A stretch of DNA of 64,000 bases, from positions 1 to 64,000 of the forward strand of contig NZ_SOAW01000004.1 of NCBI RefSeq assembly GCF_004364645.1, read 5' to 3'. Under the pieces are notes generated by a model. It was not told the origin of the DNA, searched no databases, and saw nothing but the letters and a program-made list of their open reading frames with translations. Positions 27,359 through 36,084 of the stretch are shown one piece after another (position 1 is the stretch's first letter; each line of letters opens with the position of its first letter). A program made the position numbers and the translations under genes. This DNA comes from Naumannella halotolerans. Lineage in GTDB: Bacteria > Actinomycetota > Actinomycetes > Propionibacteriales > Propionibacteriaceae.

Positions 27359-27512
27359 CGAGACCCACATGGTGCCAGTTTCGGGCCGTCGCCCGCGCCT
27401 CGACGATCGGCGCCAGCCAACCCCGGTCCGTTGGTCTCGGCATGGACGGCGAGGCGGACAAACGCCTGGACGCGATCGGCGGCAACACGGAAACGGGTGC
27501 CACTATGGAGGC

Positions 27513-28823
27513 GTGCGTGCCGAGGCCAGTGTGCTGCATCTCGATCTGGATGCCTTCTTCGCCTCGGTCGAGCAGCGGGACAAGCCCTCGTTGCGGGGCA
27601 AACCTGTCGTGGTCGGTGGGCTCGGCCGCCGGGGAGTGGTCTCCACCGCCTCCTACGAGGCCCGGGTGTTCGGTGTGCATTCGGCGATGCCGATGCACGA
27701 GGCGCGAAGGCTCGCCCCGAATGCGGCCTTCCTGTCGGGCCGGTACGCCAAGTACCGCGAGACCAGCGCGGTGGTGATGGGCATCCTCCGGTCGATTTCG
27801 CCCCTGGTCGAACCGCTCTCCCTCGACGAGGCGTTCGTCGACCTCGCGGCAGCAGCCGATCCACCGGCCTTCGACGCAGAATCCCTGACCGAGTTCGGCG
27901 CCGAGCTGAAGTCGGCGGTCGCGAAGGCCACCGGCGGCATCTCCGCCTCGCTGGGCATCGGCACCTCGAAGTTCATCGCCAAACTGGCCACCGAACTCGG
28001 CAAACCCGACGGTTGCCGCATCGTCGCCCCCGGCACCGAGGTGGAGACGATCGCACCGTTGAACGTGGGGGTGATTCCCGGCGTCGGGCCGGTCACCCGG
28101 GACAAGCTGGCGCGCCTGGGGGTACGTACCGTCGCCGATCTGCAACAGCTCTCCCCCGCCGAACTCAACCGCGAACTCGGCCAGGCCCATGGCACCGGGC
28201 TGCATGCCCTGGCCTTCGCCCGCGACGAACGGGCGGTCGAACCGGACCGGGAGTCGAAGTCGATCTCGGTCGAGGACACCTTCGAGGACGACATCAGTGA
28301 CCGTGCCGAGTTGCGGGCGATCACCGAACGACATGCCCGGCTGGTGGCGAATCGGGTACGGGAGGCCCGGCTCTTCGCGCGGACGATCTCGATCAAGATC
28401 CGCCGCCCCGACTTCTCCACCGTCACCCGATCGCGGACCCTGCACGGTGCCACCGACCGGGCCGAGGTGATCGCCGCCCAGGCCCATGCACTGCTGGCCG
28501 CGCTCGACCTGGGTGGCGGGGTACGCCTGCTCGGGGTGGGAGTGAGCGGTTTCGCCGGGTCGGCACAGGAGGAGCTCTTCGAACTGGCCGACGCATCGGC
28601 CGTCGGCGAGACCGACACCCAGACCACCAGTTGGGAGGAGACGCCCCGGCGACGGGTACCGACGCTCCAACCGGGTGCCGATGTCCGGCACACCCACTAC
28701 GGGCAGGGGTGGGTCTGGGGCACCGGACTGGGCCGGGTGACGGTCCGCTTCGAGACCGTCGACACCGTCGGCCCGATCAAGACCTTCGCCATCGACGACC
28801 CCGAACTCGAACTGCTCGACTGA
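27513..28823 (+). CDS. dinB: DNA polymerase IV (Y-family)
   Basis: Error-prone translesion polymerase, 436 aa. The palm motifs are LHLDLDAFFASVEQRD and PLSLDEAFVDL, with SYEARVFGVHSAMPM between. The thumb HhH (VIPGVGPVTRDKLARLGV) and little finger follow. A C-terminal extension of about 60 residues (THYGQGWVWGTGLGRVTVRFET) is longer than E. coli DinB but common in actinobacteria; no beta-clamp motif was identified with certainty. The start is set at GTG 27513; GTG 27531 is also possible since the GGAG is very close to the first. Confidence 0.93.
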   Translation: MRAEASVLHLDLDAFFASVEQRDKPSLRGKPVVVGGLGRRGVVSTASYEARVFGVHSAMPMHEARRLAPNAAFLSGRYAKYRETSAVVMGILRSISPLVEPLSLDEAFVDLAAAADPPAFDAESLTEFGAELKSAVAKATGGISASLGIGTSKFIAKLATELGKPDGCRIVAPGTEVETIAPLNVGVIPGVGPVTRDKLARLGVRTVADLQQLSPAELNRELGQAHGTGLHALAFARDERAVEPDRESKSISVEDTFEDDISDRAELRAITERHARLVANRVREARLFARTISIKIRRPDFSTVTRSRTLHGATDRAEVIAAQAHALLAALDLGGGVRLLGVGVSGFAGSAQEELFELADASAVGETDTQTTSWEETPRRRVPTLQPGADVRHTHYGQGWVWGTGLGRVTVRFETVDTVGPIKTFAIDDPELELLD

Positions 28824-28923
28824 TGCGGCCGGTGCGCCGCGCCCGGTAGGAGTCCCGAAGACCTGCACAGGGCGTTTACTGAGCGTTCGCAAAGGGGTTA
28901 GTCTTGGGCCCAGGAGGCCAACG

Positions 28924-30102
28924 ATGCATCGCAAACTCAGTGCCGAGGACGCTGCCTTCCAGCAGCGCATGCGGGACTTCTTCACCCATCAGGTTCCCGA
29001 GGAACTTCGCCAGGGACCCAGCCGCCGGGAGCTGTCCCCGGAGGATCAACGCACCGCCCAGCGGTTGCTGAACTCCCACGGACTGGCCGTACCGGCCTGG
29101 CCACTCGAGTGGGGCGGACAGGACTGGTCCACCCTGCAGCACCACATCTTCCGCGAGGAGATGCAGCTGGCCGGGTTCCCGATGCCACTGGCCTTCAACG
29201 TGAACATGGTCGGGCCTGTGATCGCGACCTTCGGTTCCGAGGAACAGAAACAGCGATTCCTGCCGGCCACCGCGAACCTCGACATCTGGTGGTGCCAGGG
29301 GTTCTCCGAGCCCGACGCGGGCTCGGACCTGGCCTCGCTGCGCACCTCCGCGGTCCGCGACGGCGATGAGTACGTGATCAACGGCCAGAAGACCTGGACC
29401 ACCCTGGGCCAGTACGCCGACTGGATCTTCGTCCTGGTACGCACCGACCCCGAGGCCCCGAAGAAGCAACAGGGCATCTCCTTCGTGCTGGTCGACATGC
29501 AGGACCCCGGCGTGACGGTCCGGCCGATCAAACTGATCGACGGCGGGCACGAGGTGAACGAGGTCTTCTTCGACAACGTCCGGATCCCCGCCGACCAGTT
29601 GGTCGGGGAGGAGAACAAGGGCTGGAACTACGCCAAGTTCCTGCTCGGCAACGAACGCGTCGGAGTCGCCCCGGTCGGATCGATCAAGCGGATCCTGGCC
29701 AAGGCCAAGACCTTCGCGAAGTCGGTCGCCACCGACCAGGGAACCCTGCTCGACGATCCGCTGCTGCGTACCCGGATCGCCGACCTCGAGTCGGAGGTGC
29801 TGGCACTCGAACTGACCGTGCTGCGGGTTGCCGGTTCGTCGAAGGAAGGCAAACCCGACCCGGCATCCTCGATCCTGAAACTGCGCGGATCCCAACTGCA
29901 GCAAGACATCCTCGAGTTGATCACCGATATCGCGGGTCCGGCGGGATTGCGCTGGAGCCACCCGGATGACAGCGAGGTACCCGACTGGGCCGAGGTCGCC
30001 AACCCGACCTACCTCAACTACCGCAAGGCGTCGATCTACGGTGGGTCGAACGAGGTCCAGCGACAGATCATCTCCACCGGCATTCTCGGACTGAAGGGCT
30101 GA
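28924..30102 (+). CDS. Acyl-CoA dehydrogenase, alpha-like subunit
   Basis: FAD-dependent acyl-CoA dehydrogenase fold, 392 aa, with an AGGAGG site before ATG 28924. FAD-binding patterns WWCQGFSEPDAGSDLAS and NGQKTWTT are present. The C-terminus reads KASIYGGSNEVQRQI; where MCAD-type enzymes have the catalytic glutamate (YEG), this has glycine. It is followed 2 bp later by a second such gene, the layout of the heterotetrameric FadE pairs used for steroid or side-chain substrates in actinobacteria. A GAGCGTTCGC sequence at 28881-28890 may be a TetR-type operator. Confidence 0.9.
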   Translation: MHRKLSAEDAAFQQRMRDFFTHQVPEELRQGPSRRELSPEDQRTAQRLLNSHGLAVPAWPLEWGGQDWSTLQHHIFREEMQLAGFPMPLAFNVNMVGPVIATFGSEEQKQRFLPATANLDIWWCQGFSEPDAGSDLASLRTSAVRDGDEYVINGQKTWTTLGQYADWIFVLVRTDPEAPKKQQGISFVLVDMQDPGVTVRPIKLIDGGHEVNEVFFDNVRIPADQLVGEENKGWNYAKFLLGNERVGVAPVGSIKRILAKAKTFAKSVATDQGTLLDDPLLRTRIADLESEVLALELTVLRVAGSSKEGKPDPASSILKLRGSQLQQDILELITDIAGPAGLRWSHPDDSEVPDWAEVANPTYLNYRKASIYGGSNEVQRQIISTGILGLKG

Positions 30103-30104
30103 TC

Positions 30105-31205
30105 ATGGACTTCACCATCGATTCCGATCTGCGCGCACTGCAGAGCGCGGCAAAGCAGCTCGCCTCCCGCCACCCGCGGGCGGCCACCGGTGGCGAGATC
30201 GCTGTCGGGCCCGGTGTGCACGACCCCGCGACCTGGCAGGCACTGAGCGAACTCGGGGCGCTGGCCCTGCCGTTCGACGAGGAAGCCGGCGGACTGGGAG
30301 CCGGCGTCGTCGAGGTGTCCCTGGTCGCCGCCGAACTCGGCCGGGCCAATCTGTTGACCGCCTACGCCGATGCCCTGGTCGCCGCCACCGTCCTCGCCGG
30401 CGCCCTGGAGGATGCCGAGCTCGGCGAGGAGCTCGCCGAGCTCCTGGAGCAGATCTTCGCCGGTGAGCTGCTGGTCGTACCGGCTCTCACCGAGCCCGGC
30501 CGGGCATGGAGCCTGGCCGCGACGGTAAAGGCCGAGCAGTCCGGGGACGGCTGGACCCTCAGCGGTGTGAAGGAACCGGTCCCCTATGCCGATGCCGCGC
30601 AGAAGCTGCTCGTCTCCGCCGACACCGCCGACGGCCCCGCCCTGTTCCTGGTCGATGCCGAGCAGCTCGGCACCGGCGGCCGCGTCGAATTGAACGGTAC
30701 GCCGGGCAGATTGCTGGCGATCGGCGAGCAGGCGAGCAGCCTGCTGCAGCGTGGCATCAACATCGGCACCGCTGCCCTGGCCGGTGAGGCACTGGGCGCG
30801 ATGGAACAGGCATTGGACCTGACCGTGGAGTACCTGAAGTCGCGCAAGCAGTTCGGCGTACCGCTGATGACCTTCCAGACCCTGTCGCAGCGGGCAGCCG
30901 ATATGTACGTCTCGGTCGAGCTGGCCCGCAGCGCGGCGCTCTTCGCGGCGATGGTCGCCGGTGAGGATCCTGACGACACCGCGTCGATCTCTCGGGTGAA
31001 GGCAGTGATCGGTCGCACCGGCAGGCATGTCGGGCAGGAGGCGATCCAGCTGCACGGCGGCATCGGCGTCACCGCCGAGTACGCGGTGGGCCACCTGACG
31101 GCGCGACTGACCGACATCGGCCACACCTTCGGCGACCGTCGACAGCATCTGGCGTCACTCGCAGCCGACATCGATGGCTACGAGCACGTAACAATCCTCA
31201 GTTGA
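30105..31205 (+). CDS. Acyl-CoA dehydrogenase, beta-like subunit
   Basis: Second, shorter acyl-CoA dehydrogenase-fold protein (366 aa). It keeps SRKQFGVPLMTFQTLSQRAADM and QLHGGIGVTAEYAVGHL in the C-terminal helical domain but has a degenerate N-terminal FAD/substrate region. Only two bases separate it from the gene before, so they are co-translated and probably form an alpha2beta2 enzyme as in FadE26-27 or FadE28-29. The substrate is unknown; no other beta-oxidation genes are adjacent. Confidence 0.87.
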   Translation: MDFTIDSDLRALQSAAKQLASRHPRAATGGEIAVGPGVHDPATWQALSELGALALPFDEEAGGLGAGVVEVSLVAAELGRANLLTAYADALVAATVLAGALEDAELGEELAELLEQIFAGELLVVPALTEPGRAWSLAATVKAEQSGDGWTLSGVKEPVPYADAAQKLLVSADTADGPALFLVDAEQLGTGGRVELNGTPGRLLAIGEQASSLLQRGINIGTAALAGEALGAMEQALDLTVEYLKSRKQFGVPLMTFQTLSQRAADMYVSVELARSAALFAAMVAGEDPDDTASISRVKAVIGRTGRHVGQEAIQLHGGIGVTAEYAVGHLTARLTDIGHTFGDRRQHLASLAADIDGYEHVTILS

Positions 31206-31392
31206 GGCGACACATCACCCTTCGTCGCTGAGTCAATCGTCGTACGGCTCAGCGGTTGTTGTGCGGATCTGTCCGTCGATGTGGGATCACGGCCCACGAG
31301 GACAGCAGCGCACACCGTCGCTACAGTCGGAAGGTCCCACCTGGCGTCCCGCCCGGTGGGCTACCGCTGCCCCCGAAGGATGGTGATGCGCC

Positions 31393-33333
31393 ATGTCCGC
31401 GCCGACAGAACCCGCCGGCCCTCCGACACCGGAAGACGATCTACGCGAAGTGCTGCTCAGTGCTCGCACCACCGAGCAGGTACGTTCGACTGCCTTGGGC
31501 CGGGGCAAGCCCCGTATGGACTGGGTGGTTTTCGGTGTGGCGGCGATCGCCTCGGTGCTGTTCGTCATCTGGGGCATCGTCGGCCAGGACTCGCTGTCGA
31601 GCGCCTCCAGCGCAGCCCAGGGCTGGGTGATCACCAACCTCGGCTGGTTCTACGTCCTGGCCGCATCGGTGTTCGTGATCTTCGTGCTCTGGCTGGCGGT
31701 GAGCAAGTACGGCGGTGTGCGGCTCGGCGCCGATGACGAGAAGCCGGAGTTCAGGACGGTCTCCTGGATCGCCATGATGTTCTCGGCCGGTATGGGTATC
31801 GGCCTGATGTTCTTCGGCGCTGCCGAGCCGCTCAGCTTCTTCACCACCCAGATCCCCCCGGGGACCGAGGGGGGCACGGAGGCCGAGGCCATCCGTACCG
31901 CGATGGCGACCTCCTTGTTCCACTGGGGTCTGCATCCATGGGCGATCTATGCCGTGGTTGCCATCGCGATCGCCTACGGCGCCTTCCGCAAGGGCCGCCG
32001 ACAGTTGATCAGTGCGGCCTTCTGGCCACTGTTCGGGCGCAAGTCCGAAGGCTGGTTCGGCAAGGTGATCGACTGCTTGGCGATCTTCGCCACCTTGTTC
32101 GGCTCCGCCGCTTCGCTGGGTCTGGGCGCGCTGCAGATCGGCGCCGGTATTCAGTTCCTCGGCTGGGTGGAGAATCCCGGCGTGATCCTCCTGGTGGGCA
32201 CCATCGTGGTCCTCACCATCGCCTTCATCGCCTCGGCCGTCTCCGGTATCGCCAAGGGCATCCAGTGGCTGGCCAACATCAACATGGTGCTGGCGCTGGC
32301 GCTGGCGATCTTCGTCTTCGTCGCCGGCCCGACCCTGTTGATCCTGAACCTGCTGCCGACCACGCTCGGCGAGTACCTGGACCAGATCATCTACATGTCC
32401 AGCCGAACCGGCGCCGATGGGGGTGACGCCGCCGAATGGCTGTCGGGCTGGACCATCTTCTACTGGGCGTGGTGGATCTCCTGGACCCCGTTCGTCGGTC
32501 TGTTCATCGCCCGGATCTCCCGTGGCCGGACCATTCGCCAGGTCGTCACCGGCCTGCTGATCGTGCCGACCCTGGTGTCGCTGGTCTGGTTCTCAGTCTT
32601 CGGCGGTACGGCGATCGACCTGGAACGTTCCGGCTCCAGCCTGCTGATGGACGGGGAGGTGCAGTCCGACTTCGTGCTCTTCCAGCTGCTGGAGAACTAC
32701 CCGCTCGCCTCGGTGACCACCGTCCTGGTGATGATCTTGGTGGCGATCTTTTTCGTCTCCGGCGCTGATGCCGCCTCGGTCGTCATGGGCGGTCTGTCCG
32801 AACGCGGCGCCGAGGAACCGCGGCGGTTGACCGTGGTCTTCTGGGGCGCGGTCACCGGCGCCGTGGCAGCGATCATGCTGTCCATCTCGCCCGGTGGTGA
32901 TGCCCTGTCCGGTCTGCAGAACCTGACCATCCTGGTCTCCCTGCCCTTCGTCGTGGTGATGCTGCTGCTCTGCGTCGCGTTGGTGAAGGACCTGGCGAAC
33001 GACCCGTGGATCGCGCGGCGACGGGTCGCCGACCGGTTGACCGAGGATGCAGTGGTCACCGGTGTCACCGAGCACGGGCCGAGCTTCGCCGTCAGCCTGG
33101 ACAAGGCTGAATCGGTGGTCGACCACGACGATCTGACCAAGTCGTTCGTCGTCGATGAGTACCACCACCGCCTCGAGAACGGGGAGGAGCTGCCCGACGA
33201 CGAGCCGACCGAGAACACTGATCCCACTGATCGACCTTCGGGCCGCAGCGGTACGGGCCCGGTCGGTGAGCATGTGGCGCCCGGAGACCCGGTCCCGGGC
33301 CCGGAGGATCCGGATCCGAAACGGGAGGCATGA
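31393..33333 (+). CDS. BCCT-family betaine/choline/carnitine transporter
   Basis: Secondary transporter of 646 aa with twelve expected helices between about residues 35 and 540. The family signature is WTIFYWAWWISWTPFVGLFIARISRGR; GMGIGLMFFGAAEP carries the glycine-rich segment of Na+-coupled members. The C-terminal 110 residues are hydrophilic and acidic, a possible osmosensing tail as in BetP, though this is inference. It is monocistronic, followed by a terminator hairpin. Import of compatible solutes is the likely role. Confidence 0.94.
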   Translation: MSAPTEPAGPPTPEDDLREVLLSARTTEQVRSTALGRGKPRMDWVVFGVAAIASVLFVIWGIVGQDSLSSASSAAQGWVITNLGWFYVLAASVFVIFVLWLAVSKYGGVRLGADDEKPEFRTVSWIAMMFSAGMGIGLMFFGAAEPLSFFTTQIPPGTEGGTEAEAIRTAMATSLFHWGLHPWAIYAVVAIAIAYGAFRKGRRQLISAAFWPLFGRKSEGWFGKVIDCLAIFATLFGSAASLGLGALQIGAGIQFLGWVENPGVILLVGTIVVLTIAFIASAVSGIAKGIQWLANINMVLALALAIFVFVAGPTLLILNLLPTTLGEYLDQIIYMSSRTGADGGDAAEWLSGWTIFYWAWWISWTPFVGLFIARISRGRTIRQVVTGLLIVPTLVSLVWFSVFGGTAIDLERSGSSLLMDGEVQSDFVLFQLLENYPLASVTTVLVMILVAIFFVSGADAASVVMGGLSERGAEEPRRLTVVFWGAVTGAVAAIMLSISPGGDALSGLQNLTILVSLPFVVVMLLLCVALVKDLANDPWIARRRVADRLTEDAVVTGVTEHGPSFAVSLDKAESVVDHDDLTKSFVVDEYHHRLENGEELPDDEPTENTDPTDRPSGRSGTGPVGEHVAPGDPVPGPEDPDPKREA

Positions 33334-33355
33334 TCGGTTTGCCGATCTGACCTGA

Positions 33356-33390
33356 CAGCAGGGCGTCGCCGATTGGCGGCGCCCTTGCTG
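33356..33390 (+). terminator. Terminator after the BCCT gene
   Basis: CAGCAGGGCGTCGCC and GGCGGCGCCCTTGCTG form a GC-rich stem of about 15 bp with loop GATT, 23 bp after the stop codon. Confidence 0.7.
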
Positions 33391-33469
33391 TGTCCCGGGA
33401 TCAGTGGCCGTCCACCACTCTTCGGTCATCAGCTCGCCCGAGACCCCTGTGGTTGATCAGACGCGGTCC

Positions 33470-33557
33470 GAGTCAGAACGAGTCCCCCAGTAAGAACGAG
33501 TGCCCGAGTCAGAATGAGGCCCCGATCAGAACAAGACCCCAGTCAGGACGAGGCCCG
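33470..33557. repeat. Degenerate 17-18-bp tandem array
   Basis: Five units resemble GAGTCAGAACGAGTCCCC (33470-33487, 33488-33505, 33506-33523, then 17-bp units to 33557). The last overlaps the final codons of the GGCT-like gene on the other strand. Confidence 0.8.
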
Positions 33558-34331
33558 GTGGTCGATCAGGATCAGCAGCCGATCACTCCCGGAGGGTCGG
33601 TCACGCTGTCCGATCAGTGCCTGCTCACCCTCGAACCGCAGCCCCACCTCCCGGCTGCGCCCGGTCATCGGGTCGACCACGCGTGCACGATCCGCGGGCT
33701 CCGTCGGGGCGAGCTCGGCCGGCAGGCTCACACCGCGTCCATCCGTGGGTGCGAGTGATCCGTACCAGGCATCACCGCGGCGGGCGGACGGATCCGGTGT
33801 CTGTGGCGGATCTCCCTGCCAGGTCGGCGATTGCCCGGTCGGCGCCAGGGATCGCGCATTCGCGATCAGCGTGAGGTACTCCGATCCGGGCGGGCGTGGT
33901 GGCAGGTCGCGGCAGGTGGTGAAGGTGTAGACCGGCGCATCGGCGTGGTCGTCCAGACGGAGGATCGCGTTGTACTTGCCCCGCCAGTCGGCCGCGCCGC
34001 CGGGAATCAGCATCCGGATCCACTCACCTGGTTGCAGACCCAGCAGCGACGGGTCCGGCGGCAGTTCACCGACGAAGTTCTCGCTGCCGAACAGTGCGGC
34101 GAAGGTCGTACCGGTCATCGGGTACAACCGTGCCGGGTGGAGCACACCGGTCGGGATGAGCGTGAGGAAGGCGACACCACCGTGCCAGCGACGCGAGTTG
34201 CCGGCGAATTGCACACCATGATCAATGGTGGTCCACTGCGGCTGCCTGGCGGTCGACTCCGCCAGATGCCTGCCCAGGCGCTCGGGATCGAGATTGGATC
34301 CATAGGCCAGGTAGTACAGCTCCGTGGTCAT
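33543..34331 (-). CDS. Gamma-glutamylcyclotransferase-fold protein
   Basis: A 262-aa protein beginning LYYLAYGSNLDPERL; the YGSN loop near residues 10-13 is the signature of GGCT/AIG2-like folds. ADAPVYTFTTCRD lies near where the family has later core strands, but the conserved catalytic glutamate could not be placed with certainty. A long disordered-looking C-terminal part (PTWQGDPPQTPDPSARRG) is unusual. It overlaps the glycerate kinase gene by four bases (ATGA) and is co-translated with it. Confidence 0.72.
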   Translation of the reverse strand: MTTELYYLAYGSNLDPERLGRHLAESTARQPQWTTIDHGVQFAGNSRRWHGGVAFLTLIPTGVLHPARLYPMTGTTFAALFGSENFVGELPPDPSLLGLQPGEWIRMLIPGGAADWRGKYNAILRLDDHADAPVYTFTTCRDLPPRPPGSEYLTLIANARSLAPTGQSPTWQGDPPQTPDPSARRGDAWYGSLAPTDGRGVSLPAELAPTEPADRARVVDPMTGRSREVGLRFEGEQALIGQRDRPSGSDRLLILIDHRASS

Positions 34332-35524
34332 GCGGGCGATTCTGTCGTCTCGGTCGGGGGTGATCGGCGGGCGCCGCTGAGGAACACCGCCGTCACGGAT
34401 TGTGCGACGCGCCGCAGTTGATCATGGGTCTCTGTTCGCAACTCGGACAGGGTACGCGGACCCGGCGCGATCGAGAACGCGATGAGTCCGCGATCGGCGA
34501 GCTGCGCAGCGTCCAGTGCGACTTCGCCGGCGAGCACCACCACCGGGGTCGTGGCGGGTGTGAGCCTGCGGATCGTGTCGATCACCTTGCCGTTCAACGA
34601 CTGCTCGTCCAATCGGCCCTCGCCGGTGACCACCAGGTCCGCAGCGGCGAGGGTTGGGCGCAGGTCGAGGACGTCGGCCACGAGCTCGGCGCCGGGCAGC
34701 AGTTCGGCGCCGAGGACGCCGTGCAGTACCAGCGGCATTCCGCCGGCGGCACCCATTCCCGGCTTGTCGATGACCGATTCGGGGTCGTCGAGCAGGGTCC
34801 GGGCGAACCTGTCCAGGGCGTCGTCCAACTGGCGTACCTGATCTTCGTCGGCCCCTTTCTGCGGACCGAAGACGGCCGCCGCCCCACGGGGACCGAGCAG
34901 CGGGTTGGTGACATCACAGGCGACTCGCCAGCTGATCCGGTGCAGACGTTGATCAAGGCCGGTGAGATCGATCCGGTCCAGCTGGGCGAGCGCACCCCCA
35001 CCGTCGGGCAATTCCTCACCGTCGGCGTCGAGCAACCTTGCGCCGAGTCCGGCCAACAGTCCGGCCCCTGCGTCGGTGGTGGCCGATCCGCCGATGCAGA
35101 GCAGGATCTCACTCACCCCTCGGTCGAGCACGGCTTCGACCAGCGCCGCGACCCCGCGGGTGCCGGCCCGCATCGGTTCGAACTCGGCATCGTCGATCAG
35201 CGGCAGGCCGTTGGATTCAGCCGCTTCGATCACGCCCAGCCGCCCGTCGGGTGAGATGCCGAATCGTGCGCTGACCGGGCGGCCGAGCGCATCCACGGTG
35301 GGTACCGATCGGGCCTCCTCGCCCCAGGCCGAGAGCAGTGCCTGCAGAGTTCCCTCACCCCCGTCGGCAAAGGGCACCACCGTGATCTCGACCGGTCGCC
35401 CGGCGTTGTCGCAGGCTGCGCGTACCCCGGCCTCGATGCCTGCCGCCACCTCGGCTGCGGTGGCGCTTCCCTTGAAGGAATCCGGCACTGCGACCACTCG
35501 CAACGGATCCACGGTGTCGGCCAT
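34328..35524 (-). CDS. glxK: Glycerate kinase (GK-I family)
   Basis: Phosphorylates D-glycerate. It is 398 aa from ATG 35524, starting VVAVPDSFKGSATAAEVA, the GlxK/GarK signature. FADGGEGTL, CIGGSATTDAGAGLLAGLG, CDVTNPLLGPRGAA and VVTGEGRLDEQSLNGK are also typical. The in-frame extension to 35716 reads through the tRNA-derived attachment site and is rejected. The symbol reflects family, not a proven pathway. Confidence 0.92.
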   Translation of the reverse strand: MADTVDPLRVVAVPDSFKGSATAAEVAAGIEAGVRAACDNAGRPVEITVVPFADGGEGTLQALLSAWGEEARSVPTVDALGRPVSARFGISPDGRLGVIEAAESNGLPLIDDAEFEPMRAGTRGVAALVEAVLDRGVSEILLCIGGSATTDAGAGLLAGLGARLLDADGEELPDGGGALAQLDRIDLTGLDQRLHRISWRVACDVTNPLLGPRGAAAVFGPQKGADEDQVRQLDDALDRFARTLLDDPESVIDKPGMGAAGGMPLVLHGVLGAELLPGAELVADVLDLRPTLAAADLVVTGEGRLDEQSLNGKVIDTIRRLTPATTPVVVLAGEVALDAAQLADRGLIAFSIAPGPRTLSELRTETHDQLRRVAQSVTAVFLSGARRSPPTETTESPA

Positions 35525-35576
35525 GGGAGCATTCTGCCGTCCGGCGACCGAGCATCGGGGCGACGGGGTACGCGAA

Positions 35577-35603
35577 AACCCCTGACACTCGGTATCAGGG
35601 GTT
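35577..35603 (-). terminator. Original tRNA-Arg terminator, now separated from its gene
   Basis: AACCCCTGA (35577-35585) and TCAGGGGTT (35595-35603) form a perfect 9-bp stem followed, on the minus strand, by TTTT. It lies just past the truncated tRNA 3' end, where the intact chromosomal tRNA would have ended before the element inserted. Confidence 0.65.
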
Positions 35604-35651
35604 CTGTTGCGCGCTCGGAGGGATTCGAACCCCCAACCTTCTGATCCGTAG
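35598..35651 (-). repeat. Attachment site (left) with tRNA-Arg 3' remnant
   Basis: 54 bp identical to 48373-48426. It holds the anticodon stem's 3' side, T arm and acceptor 3' strand of tRNA-Arg (35610-35650) but no 5' half, so it cannot make a tRNA. Confidence 0.92.
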
Positions 35652-35745
35652 GTCGAGGCGACGCATCCACGACAGTCCGCTGACGGCCTTGGACGCACGG
35701 TCTTCGGCAGCGCCAACCGGGCGCCGTCGCACGAAACTCGTGTGC

Positions 35746-35769
35746 GTTGCTGTCACTGCTGCTGTCACC
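35746..35769. promoter_or_regulatory. Subterminal repeat, possible integrase arm site (left)
   Basis: GTTGCTGTCAC followed by TGCTGCTGTCACC: two TGCTGTCAC boxes at 13-bp spacing. A matching pair (22 of 24 bases) lies inside the right end at 48304-48327. Confidence 0.6.
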
Positions 35770-36084
35770 GGCTCAGCACCACCTGGGACACTGTTCGGCC
35801 GACCTAGGAGCCGTTTGACCCCAGCATCTCCTGTTGATTTGTGTCGGTGATTGTGCCCGCGTGGCGTGGCTCCCAATTGGCGCTGTACATGCATGCGGTG
35901 GCCGCCACTGGACCAGGACCGACGGGTATCCAGTAGCGCGGTGGAGAGCACGAGTCGCGAGCATTGCCCTCCACTACCACTGGGCCACCCAGCCCCGGGA
36001 ACTGCCGATTCACGCTTGGGTTCTTGACAAGACTCCTGCCACGAAAGACTCTTGTCACCGATGCCCCCCAAGGATCGGATCCTA

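Noticed and set aside
27351-28985. 544-aa minus-strand frame opposite dinB
   Set aside because: Antisense shadow of a well-supported gene, with repetitive low-complexity composition.
31212-31256. Weak hairpin CGCTGAG...CTCAGCG after the acyl-CoA dehydrogenases
   Set aside because: Only a 7-bp stem with a long loop and no T tract; not enough to call a terminator.
34328-35716. Longer glycerate kinase start at 35716
   Set aside because: The extra 64 codons translate the tRNA-derived attachment site and its terminator.
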